The position numbers and the translations under genes were made by a program. The notes beneath the pieces are model-generated. The model ran no database searches, had not been told where the DNA came from, and was given only the letters and a program-made list of their open reading frames with translations. Source: a virus. From it: a stretch of DNA of 22,697 bases. The stretch lies in the IMG/VR virus record IMGVR_UViG_3300034062_000104, positions 1-22,697 of that record; one strand, written 5' to 3'. Shown here one piece after another: positions 1-6,319 of this stretch. Each line of letters opens with the position of its first letter. Within the stretch, counting starts at the first letter, position 1.

Positions 1-2
1 TG

Positions 3-191
3 TATGAAGTTTATAGACTAGGACAAGAAATAGAAAAGAGTGGTCAACCATACCATTGGGATGTTTATGTCTCACCCTCACAGCGCAATCAGGTGCTTGA
101 GGAAGTGGCAAAAGAGATTCAGAAGATGACCGCCTTTGGTCAAGACACTTTAGACAGTTTTAGCGTTTACATAAGGAGCATGAAATCATGA
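3..191 (+). CDS. C-terminal fragment of an unrecognised phage early protein
   Basis: An open frame enters from the left edge and ends at TGA 189-191, leaving 62 residues of a longer protein. The visible part is polar and probably helical (for example EVAKEIQKM) with no motif I recognise. The stop codon overlaps the next ATG (ATGA, 188-191), so it is very likely co-translated with the YqaJ-type nuclease downstream. In phage recombination operons this position is often held by another recombination or replication protein, such as an annealing protein, but nothing in these residues shows that. The other two plus-strand frames have stops within the first 21 bases. Confidence 0.6.
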   Translation, partial: YEVYRLGQEIEKSGQPYHWDVYVSPSQRNQVLEEVAKEIQKMTAFGQDTLDSFSVYIRSMKS

Positions 192-814
192 TTGAAATGA
201 TGGATCAGGGTTCGGAATCTTGGTTTCAAGTCCGAATTGGCAAAGTCACCGCATCTCGTGTAGCTGACGTTCTCGCCAAGACAAAGACGGGCTATTCAGC
301 AACTCGTGATAACTACATGGCTCAGTTGGTGTGTGAACGCCTAACGGGTCAAAAGGGTGAGAGTTTTACGAACGCTGCCATGCAACATGGCACAGACACA
401 GAACCCCTTGCCAGAGCCGCTTATGAGGCTTTACAGGATGTTTTGGTTGATGAAGTGGGGTTTGTACCCCATCCCTCAATAATCATGGCTGGCGCTTCTC
501 CTGATGGCTTGGTTGGTGAGGATGGCCTCTTAGAGATCAAATGCCCCAACACAGCCACGCACATTGAGACTTTGCTTAGTCAATCAGTGCCAGGCAAGTA
601 CAACACCCAGATGCAGTTTCAGATGGCTTGCACAGGGCGACAGTGGTGTGACTTTGTGTCTTTTGACAATCGTCTGCCAGAGGAACTTCAATTGTTTGTT
701 AAACGTGTCCCAAGGGACAATATGTATATCAGACTAATGGAAGAAGAAATTGTCAAATTCTTGAATGAACTTGACATCAAAATTGCTCAACTTATGGAAA
801 TAAAAAATGTCTAA
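188..814 (+). CDS. YqaJ-family viral recombinase / alkaline exonuclease
   Basis: This 208-residue protein is a good match to the YqaJ/lambda-exonuclease family, which are PD-(D/E)XK nucleases that degrade one strand of double-stranded DNA ends to allow single-strand annealing recombination. Family features seen: the N-terminal QGSESWFQVRIGKVTASR segment (residues 7-24), a conserved acidic TEPLAR (71-76), the catalytic core SPDG with Asp106, EIK with Glu116 and Lys118, and a following QMQFQM helix (141-146). The length is normal for the family. The ATG overlaps the upstream stop (ATGA), and the stop overlaps the next start by eight bases, so it belongs to a coupled recombination operon. The family call is confident; the exact role (recombination, DNA maturation or host DNA degradation) is inferred. 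Confidence 0.93.
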   Translation: MIEMMDQGSESWFQVRIGKVTASRVADVLAKTKTGYSATRDNYMAQLVCERLTGQKGESFTNAAMQHGTDTEPLARAAYEALQDVLVDEVGFVPHPSIIMAGASPDGLVGEDGLLEIKCPNTATHIETLLSQSVPGKYNTQMQFQMACTGRQWCDFVSFDNRLPEELQLFVKRVPRDNMYIRLMEEEIVKFLNELDIKIAQLMEIKNV

Positions 815-1043
815 ACTTTACGAAATTACCATTGTTTCAGGTAAATACAAAAACAAAGATGGTGTGGAGAAATCCCGCTATCAAAACATCGGCTCGGTCA
901 TTGAGACCAAGAACGGCCCGATGCTCAAACTTGACATGATTCCGCTTATCGATGGTGGATGGAATGGTTGGGCATACATGAATGAACCAAAGCCTAAAGA
1001 TGATTACAAAGGCTTGCCAAAGGATGATGACATCGATTTTTAA
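807..1043 (+). CDS. Small protein with SSB-like acidic C-terminal tip; candidate ssDNA-binding protein
   Basis: This 78-residue protein begins with a probable beta-strand segment (LYEITIVSGKYKNKDG), followed by strands around RYQNIGSVIE and MLKLDMIPL, then an acidic tail ending KDDDIDF. That tail resembles the DDDIPF tip by which bacterial SSB proteins recruit partner proteins. The body could form a compact OB-type barrel, and small phage proteins with a similar arrangement are often annotated as single-strand DNA-binding. The start lies inside the end of the exonuclease gene, so the two are coupled; pairing of exonuclease and ssDNA-binding protein is common in phage recombination modules. 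The role is inferred from the tail and the neighbour. The tip has Asp where E. coli SSB has Pro. Confidence 0.75.
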   Translation: MSKLYEITIVSGKYKNKDGVEKSRYQNIGSVIETKNGPMLKLDMIPLIDGGWNGWAYMNEPKPKDDYKGLPKDDDIDF

Positions 1044-1048
1044 TTAAC

Positions 1049-1129
1049 GGGGGAAAGCGGATGCCGAATGCGCTTGTTGGTAATGACCGAAGAGAAATCG
1101 TTCGGGGCTAAGGAAGCAGCGAGTACCCC
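1049..1129 (+). ncRNA. Possible structured RNA element in an early-operon gap
   Basis: The 104 bases between two plus-strand genes (1044-1147) are unusually long for this compact genome and rich in potential stems. AAGCG 1055-1059 pairs with CGCTT 1071-1075 (11-base loop). CCGAA 1087-1091 pairs with TTCGG 1101-1105 (9-base loop). GGGG 1050-1053 could close the whole element by pairing with CCCC 1126-1129; alternatively that CCCC pairs with GGGG 1104-1107. The only reading frame is 16 codons (1061-1111) with a poor ribosome site. It could be a leader element controlling the winged-helix gene, a processing site or a small RNA. I do not match it to a known RNA family. Confidence 0.3.
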
Positions 1130-1147
1130 ACCTATTTAGGAAATATC

Positions 1148-1474
1148 ATGGACTATAAAGACGCATTTAAGAAAATTTTTGCCATGCCCGAATTCCCAAG
1201 AGTCAGGGCAAATGATCCCCTAACATCGTTTCAGGCGGCAGATTCCATCAAGGAAGCCGCCACCCAACACCATCAGACAATCTTAGAGTGTCTCCAAACA
1301 CACGGGCCACTAGGCAAGGATGGCATCTCAGCTTGTACCAATCTGGACAGCAATCAAGTTGCTAGGCGGCTCAACGAAATGAAAATAATGGGCTTGATTG
1401 AATTGACAGGCAACACAGTCAAATCCAACTCAGGCAGAAGTGAAAGAGAGTGGCAATGTACCCAATCGAATTAG
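1148..1474 (+). CDS. Winged-helix DNA-binding protein
   Basis: This 108-residue protein has a probable winged-helix fold. A helix around HHQTILECLQTHG (41-53) is followed by a GKDGISACTNL turn-helix. A recognition-like helix NQVARRLNEMKIMGLIE comes next, then a beta wing ending GRSEREWQ. The arrangement of alternating helix, VARRL, GLIE and a terminal strand is typical of small phage regulators and replication-initiation accessory proteins. AGGAAAT lies eight bases or so before the ATG, and the start follows the structured gap. Its end overlaps the next gene. The target is unknown: it may regulate the early genes or act in replication. The fold is inferred from pattern only. Confidence 0.75.
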   Translation: MDYKDAFKKIFAMPEFPRVRANDPLTSFQAADSIKEAATQHHQTILECLQTHGPLGKDGISACTNLDSNQVARRLNEMKIMGLIELTGNTVKSNSGRSEREWQCTQSN

Positions 1475-1635
1475 GCGGAAATCAGCCTGTTCATAGATTA
1501 CGAACTTGTAATAAATGTGATGAGACAAAGCCGCCAGAGGGAGGGGTTGATATGGGGCATAAGTGGATTTGCCAAACTTGTTGGATCATGCGTTTGACAG
1601 GCAAACATTTGCGACAGAACTCAACTGAAAAATAA
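1456..1635 (+). CDS. Small zinc-ribbon-like protein with two CxxC pairs
   Basis: This small protein has two cysteine pairs, CNKC and CQTC, about 18 residues apart, the spacing of a zinc ribbon or treble-clef finger. The segment between them ends in MGHKWIC, and the protein finishes with a basic tail. I chose ATG 1456 because AGAGAG precedes it at a suitable distance; an in-frame GTG at 1450 would add two residues. It overlaps the winged-helix gene by 19 bases in a different frame. Its last 15 bases also overlap, in antisense, the end of the lysozyme gene on the other strand. Function is unknown; DNA or RNA binding is plausible. Confidence 0.7.
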   Translation: MYPIELGGNQPVHRLRTCNKCDETKPPEGGVDMGHKWICQTCWIMRLTGKHLRQNSTEK

Positions 1636-2097
1636 TGCTCTTTCGTCAATTCTGCGCTTTTGCAAGCCTTTGAGAACTTTGCCGCCAGCCATGCAGTACT
1701 TTAGAAGTTCCTCGGCAGCGCCCTCCATGTCTCCCCTAAGTACCTTTTGGCGCAGGGTTGACCTCTGGAGTGTGCCAAGCCCTACATTGAAAGAAAATGA
1801 AACCAGTGCGTCAAACTGTCCTTGAGTAAGAGGCACAGGACAATAAGTAGCCACGCCTTTCTCAAACCTAGTAAGGTCTGCCCTAAGTATTGCATCAACT
1901 TCCTCCATTGAGTGTTTTCGCATGGCCTCTGGCGGTGGCACAAAGGCATCCCGCTGATCTATCTTGAGTTTGCCTTGCTCTGGAAACATCACATGACCCA
2001 CCCCTACAGTCCACAGCTTTGCAGGGCATTTATAGGGATTCTGCCTCACGCCCTCGTGATGGCGAATCATGTGCAAGCACTTGTCTGAGATGTTCAT
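1621..2097 (-). CDS. Endolysin, phage-type lysozyme (GH24)
   Basis: This 158-residue muramidase cleaves the glycan backbone of peptidoglycan at lysis. The GH24 catalytic arrangement Glu-8-residues-Asp/Cys-5-residues-Thr is visible as Glu15, Cys24 and Thr30, followed by VGVGH (31-35). The later helix LTQGQFDALVSFSFNVG is also typical of the family. There is no signal peptide or signal-anchor helix, so export should depend on a holin. Its ATG overlaps the stop of the upstream membrane-protein gene (ATGA), as expected for a holin-endolysin pair. It is the last gene of the late module. Cys in place of Asp is also known in P1 Lyz, where that cysteine is redox-controlled; here only Cys7 lies nearby on the N-terminal side. 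Confidence 0.95.
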   Translation of the reverse strand: MNISDKCLHMIRHHEGVRQNPYKCPAKLWTVGVGHVMFPEQGKLKIDQRDAFVPPPEAMRKHSMEEVDAILRADLTRFEKGVATYCPVPLTQGQFDALVSFSFNVGLGTLQRSTLRQKVLRGDMEGAAEELLKYCMAGGKVLKGLQKRRIDERALFFS

Positions 2098-2609
2098 TTG
2101 CCAAAAGCCCGACCACCAAAGTGGAAAGCAATGATTGAAGCAAACAAGGCTTGGGTGTCAGAGTCCCAAAGCATTTCAGCCAACTCGGTGAACGGCACAC
2201 CACGATTCCAGCCATAAGCAAATAGGCCAATGTCAATAAACAACAACAGGAAAAAGAACCCGTAAGTAATGACAGGGCGCACACTTGCTCTAAGGTTTTT
2301 CATCCATGTGGATGTACCCTCATTCAAACTTGTGTCATGGGCATAGAGGGCTTGCATTTCAGCCTGTTGCGCCCCAATCAAAACCTGAGTAGTGTTGGCT
2401 GCGCTCTCAGTAGCCAACTGTTCTGACTTGATGTGTTCAATTCTTTCCTGTGCTTCAAACCCCGCTTTACGCAGTTCTAACTCACGGGTGATCTGCATCT
2501 GGGCAAGGTTTAACTCATGCTTCTTATCTGATCGATCTTGGAAGAATTCCAAAATCTTAGGCAATCCACCCATCAGGAATGAGATTAGGGTTGAAAGTAG
2601 TGTCAGCAT
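2094..2609 (-). CDS. Membrane protein next to endolysin; holin candidate
   Basis: This 171-residue protein has a hydrophobic N-terminus (residues 1-20). A charged probable coiled coil follows (about 24-80), then a strong transmembrane segment (about 112-133, rich in F and L), and the C-terminal segment ALFASIIAFHFGGRAFG is hydrophobic. The order coiled coil, RASVRPVITY, membrane helix and terminal HFGGR resembles phage proteins annotated as holin-like (the gene-transfer-agent three-TM holin group), but I recall this only by pattern. It directly overlaps the endolysin start by ATGA, which supports a lysis role. An AAAGGATT ribosome site precedes the ATG. Confidence 0.8.
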   Translation of the reverse strand: MLTLLSTLISFLMGGLPKILEFFQDRSDKKHELNLAQMQITRELELRKAGFEAQERIEHIKSEQLATESAANTTQVLIGAQQAEMQALYAHDTSLNEGTSTWMKNLRASVRPVITYGFFFLLLFIDIGLFAYGWNRGVPFTELAEMLWDSDTQALFASIIAFHFGGRAFGK

Positions 2610-2618
2610 GGTAATCCT

Positions 2619-3230
2619 TTACTGTTTGCTTTTACTCAATATATTACTTGCAATTTGCAACATACTAATTGCCTTGTTCAAGTCCTTGGGTTCTTTGTCC
2701 CACCCAACAGTGATTTGCCCAACAAACCGACCTTGCTCTGGCGGCACACTCACACGGCATCCAAAGGTAACGCCTTTCTCAATGTACCAAAGCCCGATCT
2801 CACTTTGAGCCACAGTGTATTCACTACATGGTATCTCATTCGCCATCAATGCAATCACATCACGATTATTGGCTGAACTCTGCGTGAATAAACCAACATC
2901 TAAACCATCATGCGTTTTGTCTCTGCCCTCACGGGTATAGGCACGAAACAGAACCCTTGTCCCAAATAAAGGATTTACTTTGAAAATGGCAATGACTGTT
3001 GCATCAGTGTTTTTAAACAAATGCGCTGCAACATCTTCTGCCCTTTCTTCTGCAATCGTTGGGAGTTTTTTGTTTTCTTTGTAGGCATCAAATAAAAAAG
3101 ATTGGTTCTGCCAAACAAAGTACCCTGCAAAAGCAAACACCGCCATCAGTATCAGCGCAAACAGCTTGAACGGGCTATCCACATAAGACAGCACCTTGCT
3201 CAATACATCTGATGGCTTCTCGTCACTCAT
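2619..3230 (-). CDS. Membrane-anchored protein of unknown function in the lysis region
   Basis: This 203-residue protein has a short cytoplasmic-looking start and one strong transmembrane helix (about residues 22-40). A soluble domain of about 160 residues follows, with alternating strands (TVIAIFKVNPL, RVLFRAYT, GRFVGQITVGWD) and a C-terminal helix. The soluble part recalls the alternating strand-helix pattern of GAF/PAS-like sensor domains, but this is weak. Two cysteines in the soluble part (in IPCSEY and FGCRVSV) might form a disulfide if it faces the periplasm. The ATG overlaps the stop of the preceding small gene (ATGA, 3227-3230). It could be a lysis regulator, an exclusion protein or a spanin-like component; no lipobox or classic spanin coil is present. 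Confidence 0.75.
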   Translation of the reverse strand: MSDEKPSDVLSKVLSYVDSPFKLFALILMAVFAFAGYFVWQNQSFLFDAYKENKKLPTIAEERAEDVAAHLFKNTDATVIAIFKVNPLFGTRVLFRAYTREGRDKTHDGLDVGLFTQSSANNRDVIALMANEIPCSEYTVAQSEIGLWYIEKGVTFGCRVSVPPEQGRFVGQITVGWDKEPKDLNKAISMLQIASNILSKSKQ

Positions 3231-3376
3231 AAACCAATCATTCCAAGTAGCTTATTCACGATCTTGTCTGACAGATCATCAGGCAAAAACTTGAGAAATC
3301 CAAGCACCCACCAAGCAATGCAAAGCCTGACAAAGACTTTGAGGAATAGGTCAAATTGCTTTTGGTACTCATTCAC
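3227..3376 (-). CDS. 49-residue single-span membrane protein (GTG start)
   Basis: This very small gene occupies what would otherwise be an unexplained 142-base gap. Reading on the minus strand from GTG 3376-3374 gives 49 codons to TGA 3229-3227. The product has one hydrophobic segment (about residues 9-31, centred on CIAWWVLGFL) and a charged amphipathic tail (DDLSDKIVNKLL). The GTG overlaps the upstream stop (GTGA), and its own stop overlaps the next ATG (ATGA), so coupling is perfect on both sides. AAGGTG lies about six bases upstream of the start. Size and topology fit a small holin, antiholin or other lysis accessory peptide, but there is no direct proof of function. Confidence 0.7.
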   Translation of the reverse strand: MNEYQKQFDLFLKVFVRLCIAWWVLGFLKFLPDDLSDKIVNKLLGMIGL

Positions 3377-3867
3377 CTACCACACCTTGTTTTGGCACAC
3401 AAATCTTGTATCTCAGCAATGCCCCAACCAACTGCGCCAAGGAGCATCACGATCACAACAACACCAATCGCCCATGCCATATATTCTTCTTCTTCTTCTT
3501 TTCTTTTTTTATCTTCTGCCTTGGCTTGCCTAGCTAAATGAGCATCTTCAATGTCCATTTGCTGTTGGCGTTCTTTGATCTTTTGCCATACGTCTGCACG
3601 ACCAGTGGCTTGGAATAACAACATCAATTCAGCCTCAAAACGCTTTGCCTCATCCAAAGCCATCTCGATTTGAAGCGCAGTACCTAAGTTTGATTTGTTG
3701 CCAGATCGTTTGGCTTCAAGCATCGCCTTTGTTGCAACGCTCTTAGCGTCAAACATCTTGGCGATAGATGGGGCTAAACCAGCAAGATCATTTGCAACCT
3801 TACTGGCTTTTTTGACTACGCTGATTGCAGTCTGTAGCCCCGCTAAAGCTGTGATTGGATCAATCAT
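3373..3867 (-). CDS. Helical protein with C-terminal membrane anchor
   Basis: This 164-residue, strongly helical, Lys/Glu/Ala-rich protein has a short poly-Glu run (KKRKEEEEEYM, ending near residue 130), one transmembrane segment (about 130-150, GVVVIVMLLG) and a short cysteine-containing tail. I chose ATG 3867 because it overlaps the stop of the preceding gene as ATGA; an upstream in-frame TTG at 3876 is less convincing. It lies between the XhlA-like gene and the 49-residue membrane gene, in a run of small membrane proteins before endolysin. Role unknown; lysis, or an inner-membrane function during infection, is inferred from context. Confidence 0.72.
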   Translation of the reverse strand: MIDPITALAGLQTAISVVKKASKVANDLAGLAPSIAKMFDAKSVATKAMLEAKRSGNKSNLGTALQIEMALDEAKRFEAELMLLFQATGRADVWQKIKERQQQMDIEDAHLARQAKAEDKKRKEEEEEYMAWAIGVVVIVMLLGAVGWGIAEIQDLCAKTRCGR

Positions 3868-4067
3868 TTTGTCCAATAACTACTGAAGTACCCCATAACA
3901 GTAGAAACGCCTGAAACAAGTGCCATGCCCATCCAAAAGCCGCCACGACCTTTGTTAGCCAAAGCAATCAAGATTTCCATGTTGGCTTCTAACTTGTCGA
4001 TCTTGGCCTCCATAGATTCGACCTTTTGCCAAAGAACGCCATATTTGACCAAATCAATATCAGACAT
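3864..4067 (-). CDS. XhlA-like small coiled-coil membrane protein
   Basis: This 67-residue protein has a heptad-like coiled coil (about residues 9-37, with VESMEAKIDKLEANMEILI) and one C-terminal transmembrane segment (about 44-62). That is the layout of the XhlA/haemolysin-like family, whose members are membrane-associated and found in phage lysis cassettes. Its ATG overlaps the stop of the large ejection-type gene (TAATG), and its stop overlaps the next start. Being encoded directly after the ejection genes and ahead of other membrane genes, it marks the beginning of the lysis region. Family assignment is by layout only. Confidence 0.72.
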   Translation of the reverse strand: MSDIDLVKYGVLWQKVESMEAKIDKLEANMEILIALANKGRGGFWMGMALVSGVSTVMGYFSSYWTK

Positions 4068-6319
4068 TATTTCCCCAAATCTTGAACTTTGTTTTTGCCA
4101 GTTTGCTTAATGCCAGCGCCCGTTTCAAGTGCTTTTTCGGTTTGTGCTTCTGCGGCTCGTCTTGCTCTCATTTCCATTACAGAAGTTCCAAGCTGCAAGC
4201 CTGGCACTGCCAAGTTCAAACCGCTTTCCACGCCCATAGCAACGCCTTTAGACGCTTTTTCAGCAAGCGCACCCACCAATGTATTGGAATTGTTTACAAA
4301 CGCACCACGGGGCTGTGCTTGGGTATATCGTGCCACATTTCCCAAAGTCTTGAGTTGGGATGCCGCCTCTTGGTTAAAAATCATGTTCAGGTTTTGAACA
4401 TCATCTAATTGCTTGAGAGCCTTGTTATAACCCGCTTGGCTAAAGTTGCCAGTTTCGTCAACAATCCCTGCCTTGTCTTTTAACCAGTTGACAGTTCCCG
4501 CAGCCATGTGCTGATGGGCGGGTGAGTCTCTGCCCAAATGCTCAACCATTGTGTTGATGTTCTTGTTCACGCCATTGACCACAAACTTGTCAATAAACTT
4601 ATCTGCGGGAACAGAATCTTCTACAGCCGCTTTCATGGCGGGGTCTTTTTCAAGCATTTGAAATCTTGCTCTTGCAGATGCCCTTGCTTTGTCAGCCAAA
4701 GGTTTAAGCGCAGCGGCTTCTTTCTGCAAAGGCAACTTTTCCAATTCTTCAATCATGTAACTGGCGGCTTTGCGAGTGTTTCCATCTTGGCTTGTTCTAG
4801 CAATAGCGCCAAGATTTCGCCTCAGAGACAAATAATCCTCAAAGGTCATAGCGTTGCTGTCAGCCAATCGTTTCAATTCACTAAACTGACCCGCTGGTGC
4901 TTCGTTAGACAACAATTCTTTTTTAAGTTTTGACTGTACATTTTTGAGCAATTGAGGGGCATCAACAGGGAATTGACCACCAGCGGCATCACGCAAGGCT
5001 TGGTAATCTGCATCAATTCCTTTGTTTAGATTGGTGTCCAACTCTTTATAGGCATCAATAATGCCTTGGCTGTTCTCAATCTTCTTTGTGCCGTACACAT
5101 CAGGGGCGGCTTTGTCACGAATCAAACCAAGATTCTCAACAAGCTGACCATTCTGTTCATTAAATCGTTGAGCCAACACAGGGTCTTTACCACGCCTGTT
5201 TTGCTCGTTAGACAACTTGACCACATCACCAGTGGCTTGGCCTTCTGTCAAACGAACGGGAACAGGCAATGTGTCAGCCTCAATGTGCCGTTGCAAGGTT
5301 GGGATGTTTACCTTGTCAACAGGGATTGAGGAAATGGCTTGTTGTAGTTCAGGAGTAGCCACAGACAAGGCTTGCTTAATTGTGGTGACATCGGGAACGA
5401 CCGCAGCGCCAGCACTCACCATGCCGCCAGATGGGGCAGTTGGTGGGGCAGCGGGCTGAACTTGCAATTCGCCAACGCCTAATTTCTTACCCACAACAGG
5501 GGCGGTCTCTTGAATAACTTTTGCAGTGGTGGTTGCCGCTTTGCTAACTGCGGGGGCTGCCGCCACAGTCGCAGTCCCCATCATGTTTTGGACATCGCTG
5601 ACAGGCAAGCCTGTTTTTTGAGAAATCCACTCAGCACCTTTGTTAATGTTTTGACCAATGAAGTCCATCAATTGTCGGCTTGCTTCGCCTTTGTAGGCTT
5701 GAGTCTCGGTCACGCCAAATAACTTGCCAAACGGCTTCTCAGTAGCACCGACAACCTTTTGCTCAAGGGCTGCGGCTTGCTCTGGTGTCTTGCCAATGAA
5801 TCGTGCGCCAGCGTAAGTCACAGGGCCTGTAATGCCTGGGATAATCCCGCCCACAGTCACATCAGCCAATGATGCAACACTTGCACCAAACTCTTGTTTA
5901 GCTTTCTGTGTTTGCCCAAGCAACTCAGCCGCCTTGCGACCTACGGCAGTTCCACCTTGCTTTTTTTCTTCTGTGACTTGTTCTTTAGGTGCGCCTGGCT
6001 GACCAGCCGCAGGGGTTGATTCCCACAGATCAGCCAATGTGCCACTTGTGGGGGCGGCAGTAGGTGTGGCAGTAGGTGCGGCAGAGGGGGCTGCTGGCGT
6101 TGTACGGGCAACCTTGCCACCCATCTCACGGGTCAAAGCCTCAATGTCTCTTTGCGCTCTAGCATCGCCTCTAGCAAGTCTTTCTTGGGCGCTTTTCATT
6201 TCCGCTTGGAGAATATCCATTCGGCTTTTGTCACGCATTGCTTGATCTTGAGATGGAACTTTTGCGCTTTTAACTGGCGCTGGGGCTTCCGCTTCCCACA
6301 GTTCAGCAAGTGTTGCCAT
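4067..6319 (-). CDS. Large ejection-type virion protein (P22 gp16 position)
   Basis: This 750-residue protein is encoded third in the ejection block, where P22 has gp16, a protein injected with DNA to help cross the cell envelope. The first 70 residues are helical. A Pro/Ala/Thr-rich linker (about 73-93) is followed by a second copy of a short motif: TLAELWE at 3-9 and TLADLWE at 94-100. A Gly/Ala-rich moderately hydrophobic stretch (about 145-275) might contact membrane, and the rest is mainly helical (for example LKKELLSNEAPAGQFSELKR). No lytic transglycosylase motif was seen. Start and stop both form TAATG junctions with neighbours. The role is assigned by position, size and composition rather than sequence match. 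Confidence 0.72.
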   Translation of the reverse strand: MATLAELWEAEAPAPVKSAKVPSQDQAMRDKSRMDILQAEMKSAQERLARGDARAQRDIEALTREMGGKVARTTPAAPSAAPTATPTAAPTSGTLADLWESTPAAGQPGAPKEQVTEEKKQGGTAVGRKAAELLGQTQKAKQEFGASVASLADVTVGGIIPGITGPVTYAGARFIGKTPEQAAALEQKVVGATEKPFGKLFGVTETQAYKGEASRQLMDFIGQNINKGAEWISQKTGLPVSDVQNMMGTATVAAAPAVSKAATTTAKVIQETAPVVGKKLGVGELQVQPAAPPTAPSGGMVSAGAAVVPDVTTIKQALSVATPELQQAISSIPVDKVNIPTLQRHIEADTLPVPVRLTEGQATGDVVKLSNEQNRRGKDPVLAQRFNEQNGQLVENLGLIRDKAAPDVYGTKKIENSQGIIDAYKELDTNLNKGIDADYQALRDAAGGQFPVDAPQLLKNVQSKLKKELLSNEAPAGQFSELKRLADSNAMTFEDYLSLRRNLGAIARTSQDGNTRKAASYMIEELEKLPLQKEAAALKPLADKARASARARFQMLEKDPAMKAAVEDSVPADKFIDKFVVNGVNKNINTMVEHLGRDSPAHQHMAAGTVNWLKDKAGIVDETGNFSQAGYNKALKQLDDVQNLNMIFNQEAASQLKTLGNVARYTQAQPRGAFVNNSNTLVGALAEKASKGVAMGVESGLNLAVPGLQLGTSVMEMRARRAAEAQTEKALETGAGIKQTGKNKVQDLGK

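Noticed and set aside
1086-1129. Resemblance of CCGAA-stem plus GGCTAAGG to the P4 and J4/2 part of HDV-type self-cleaving ribozymes
   Set aside because: The local match is striking, but I could not place the P1, P2 and P3 helices in the right order: fewer than about 12 bases lie between the only P2 candidate and the P4 stem. A descriptor search for HDV-like folds would settle it.
1049-1132. tRNA-like appearance (GGGG start, CCCCACC end, about 80 bases)
   Set aside because: There is no proper T-arm sequence (GTTCGA), no seven-base acceptor stem and no cloverleaf spacing.
2030-2284. 84-codon frame inside the holin-candidate gene with a hydrophobic start, considered as an embedded Rz1-like spanin
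   Set aside because: No lipobox fits its cysteines, and it overlaps parts of two real genes in a different frame without its own ribosome site; it is most likely a by-product of the membrane-segment codons.
3480-3512. TTC/TTCTT-rich tract considered as a microsatellite or regulatory repeat
   Set aside because: It is in frame and simply encodes a Lys/Glu run before the membrane segment of the 164-residue protein.
4082-4408. Long plus-strand open frames opposite the ejection and tail genes
   Set aside because: They lie antisense to well-supported genes, have no ribosome sites, and their products are cysteine/serine-rich without any fold pattern.
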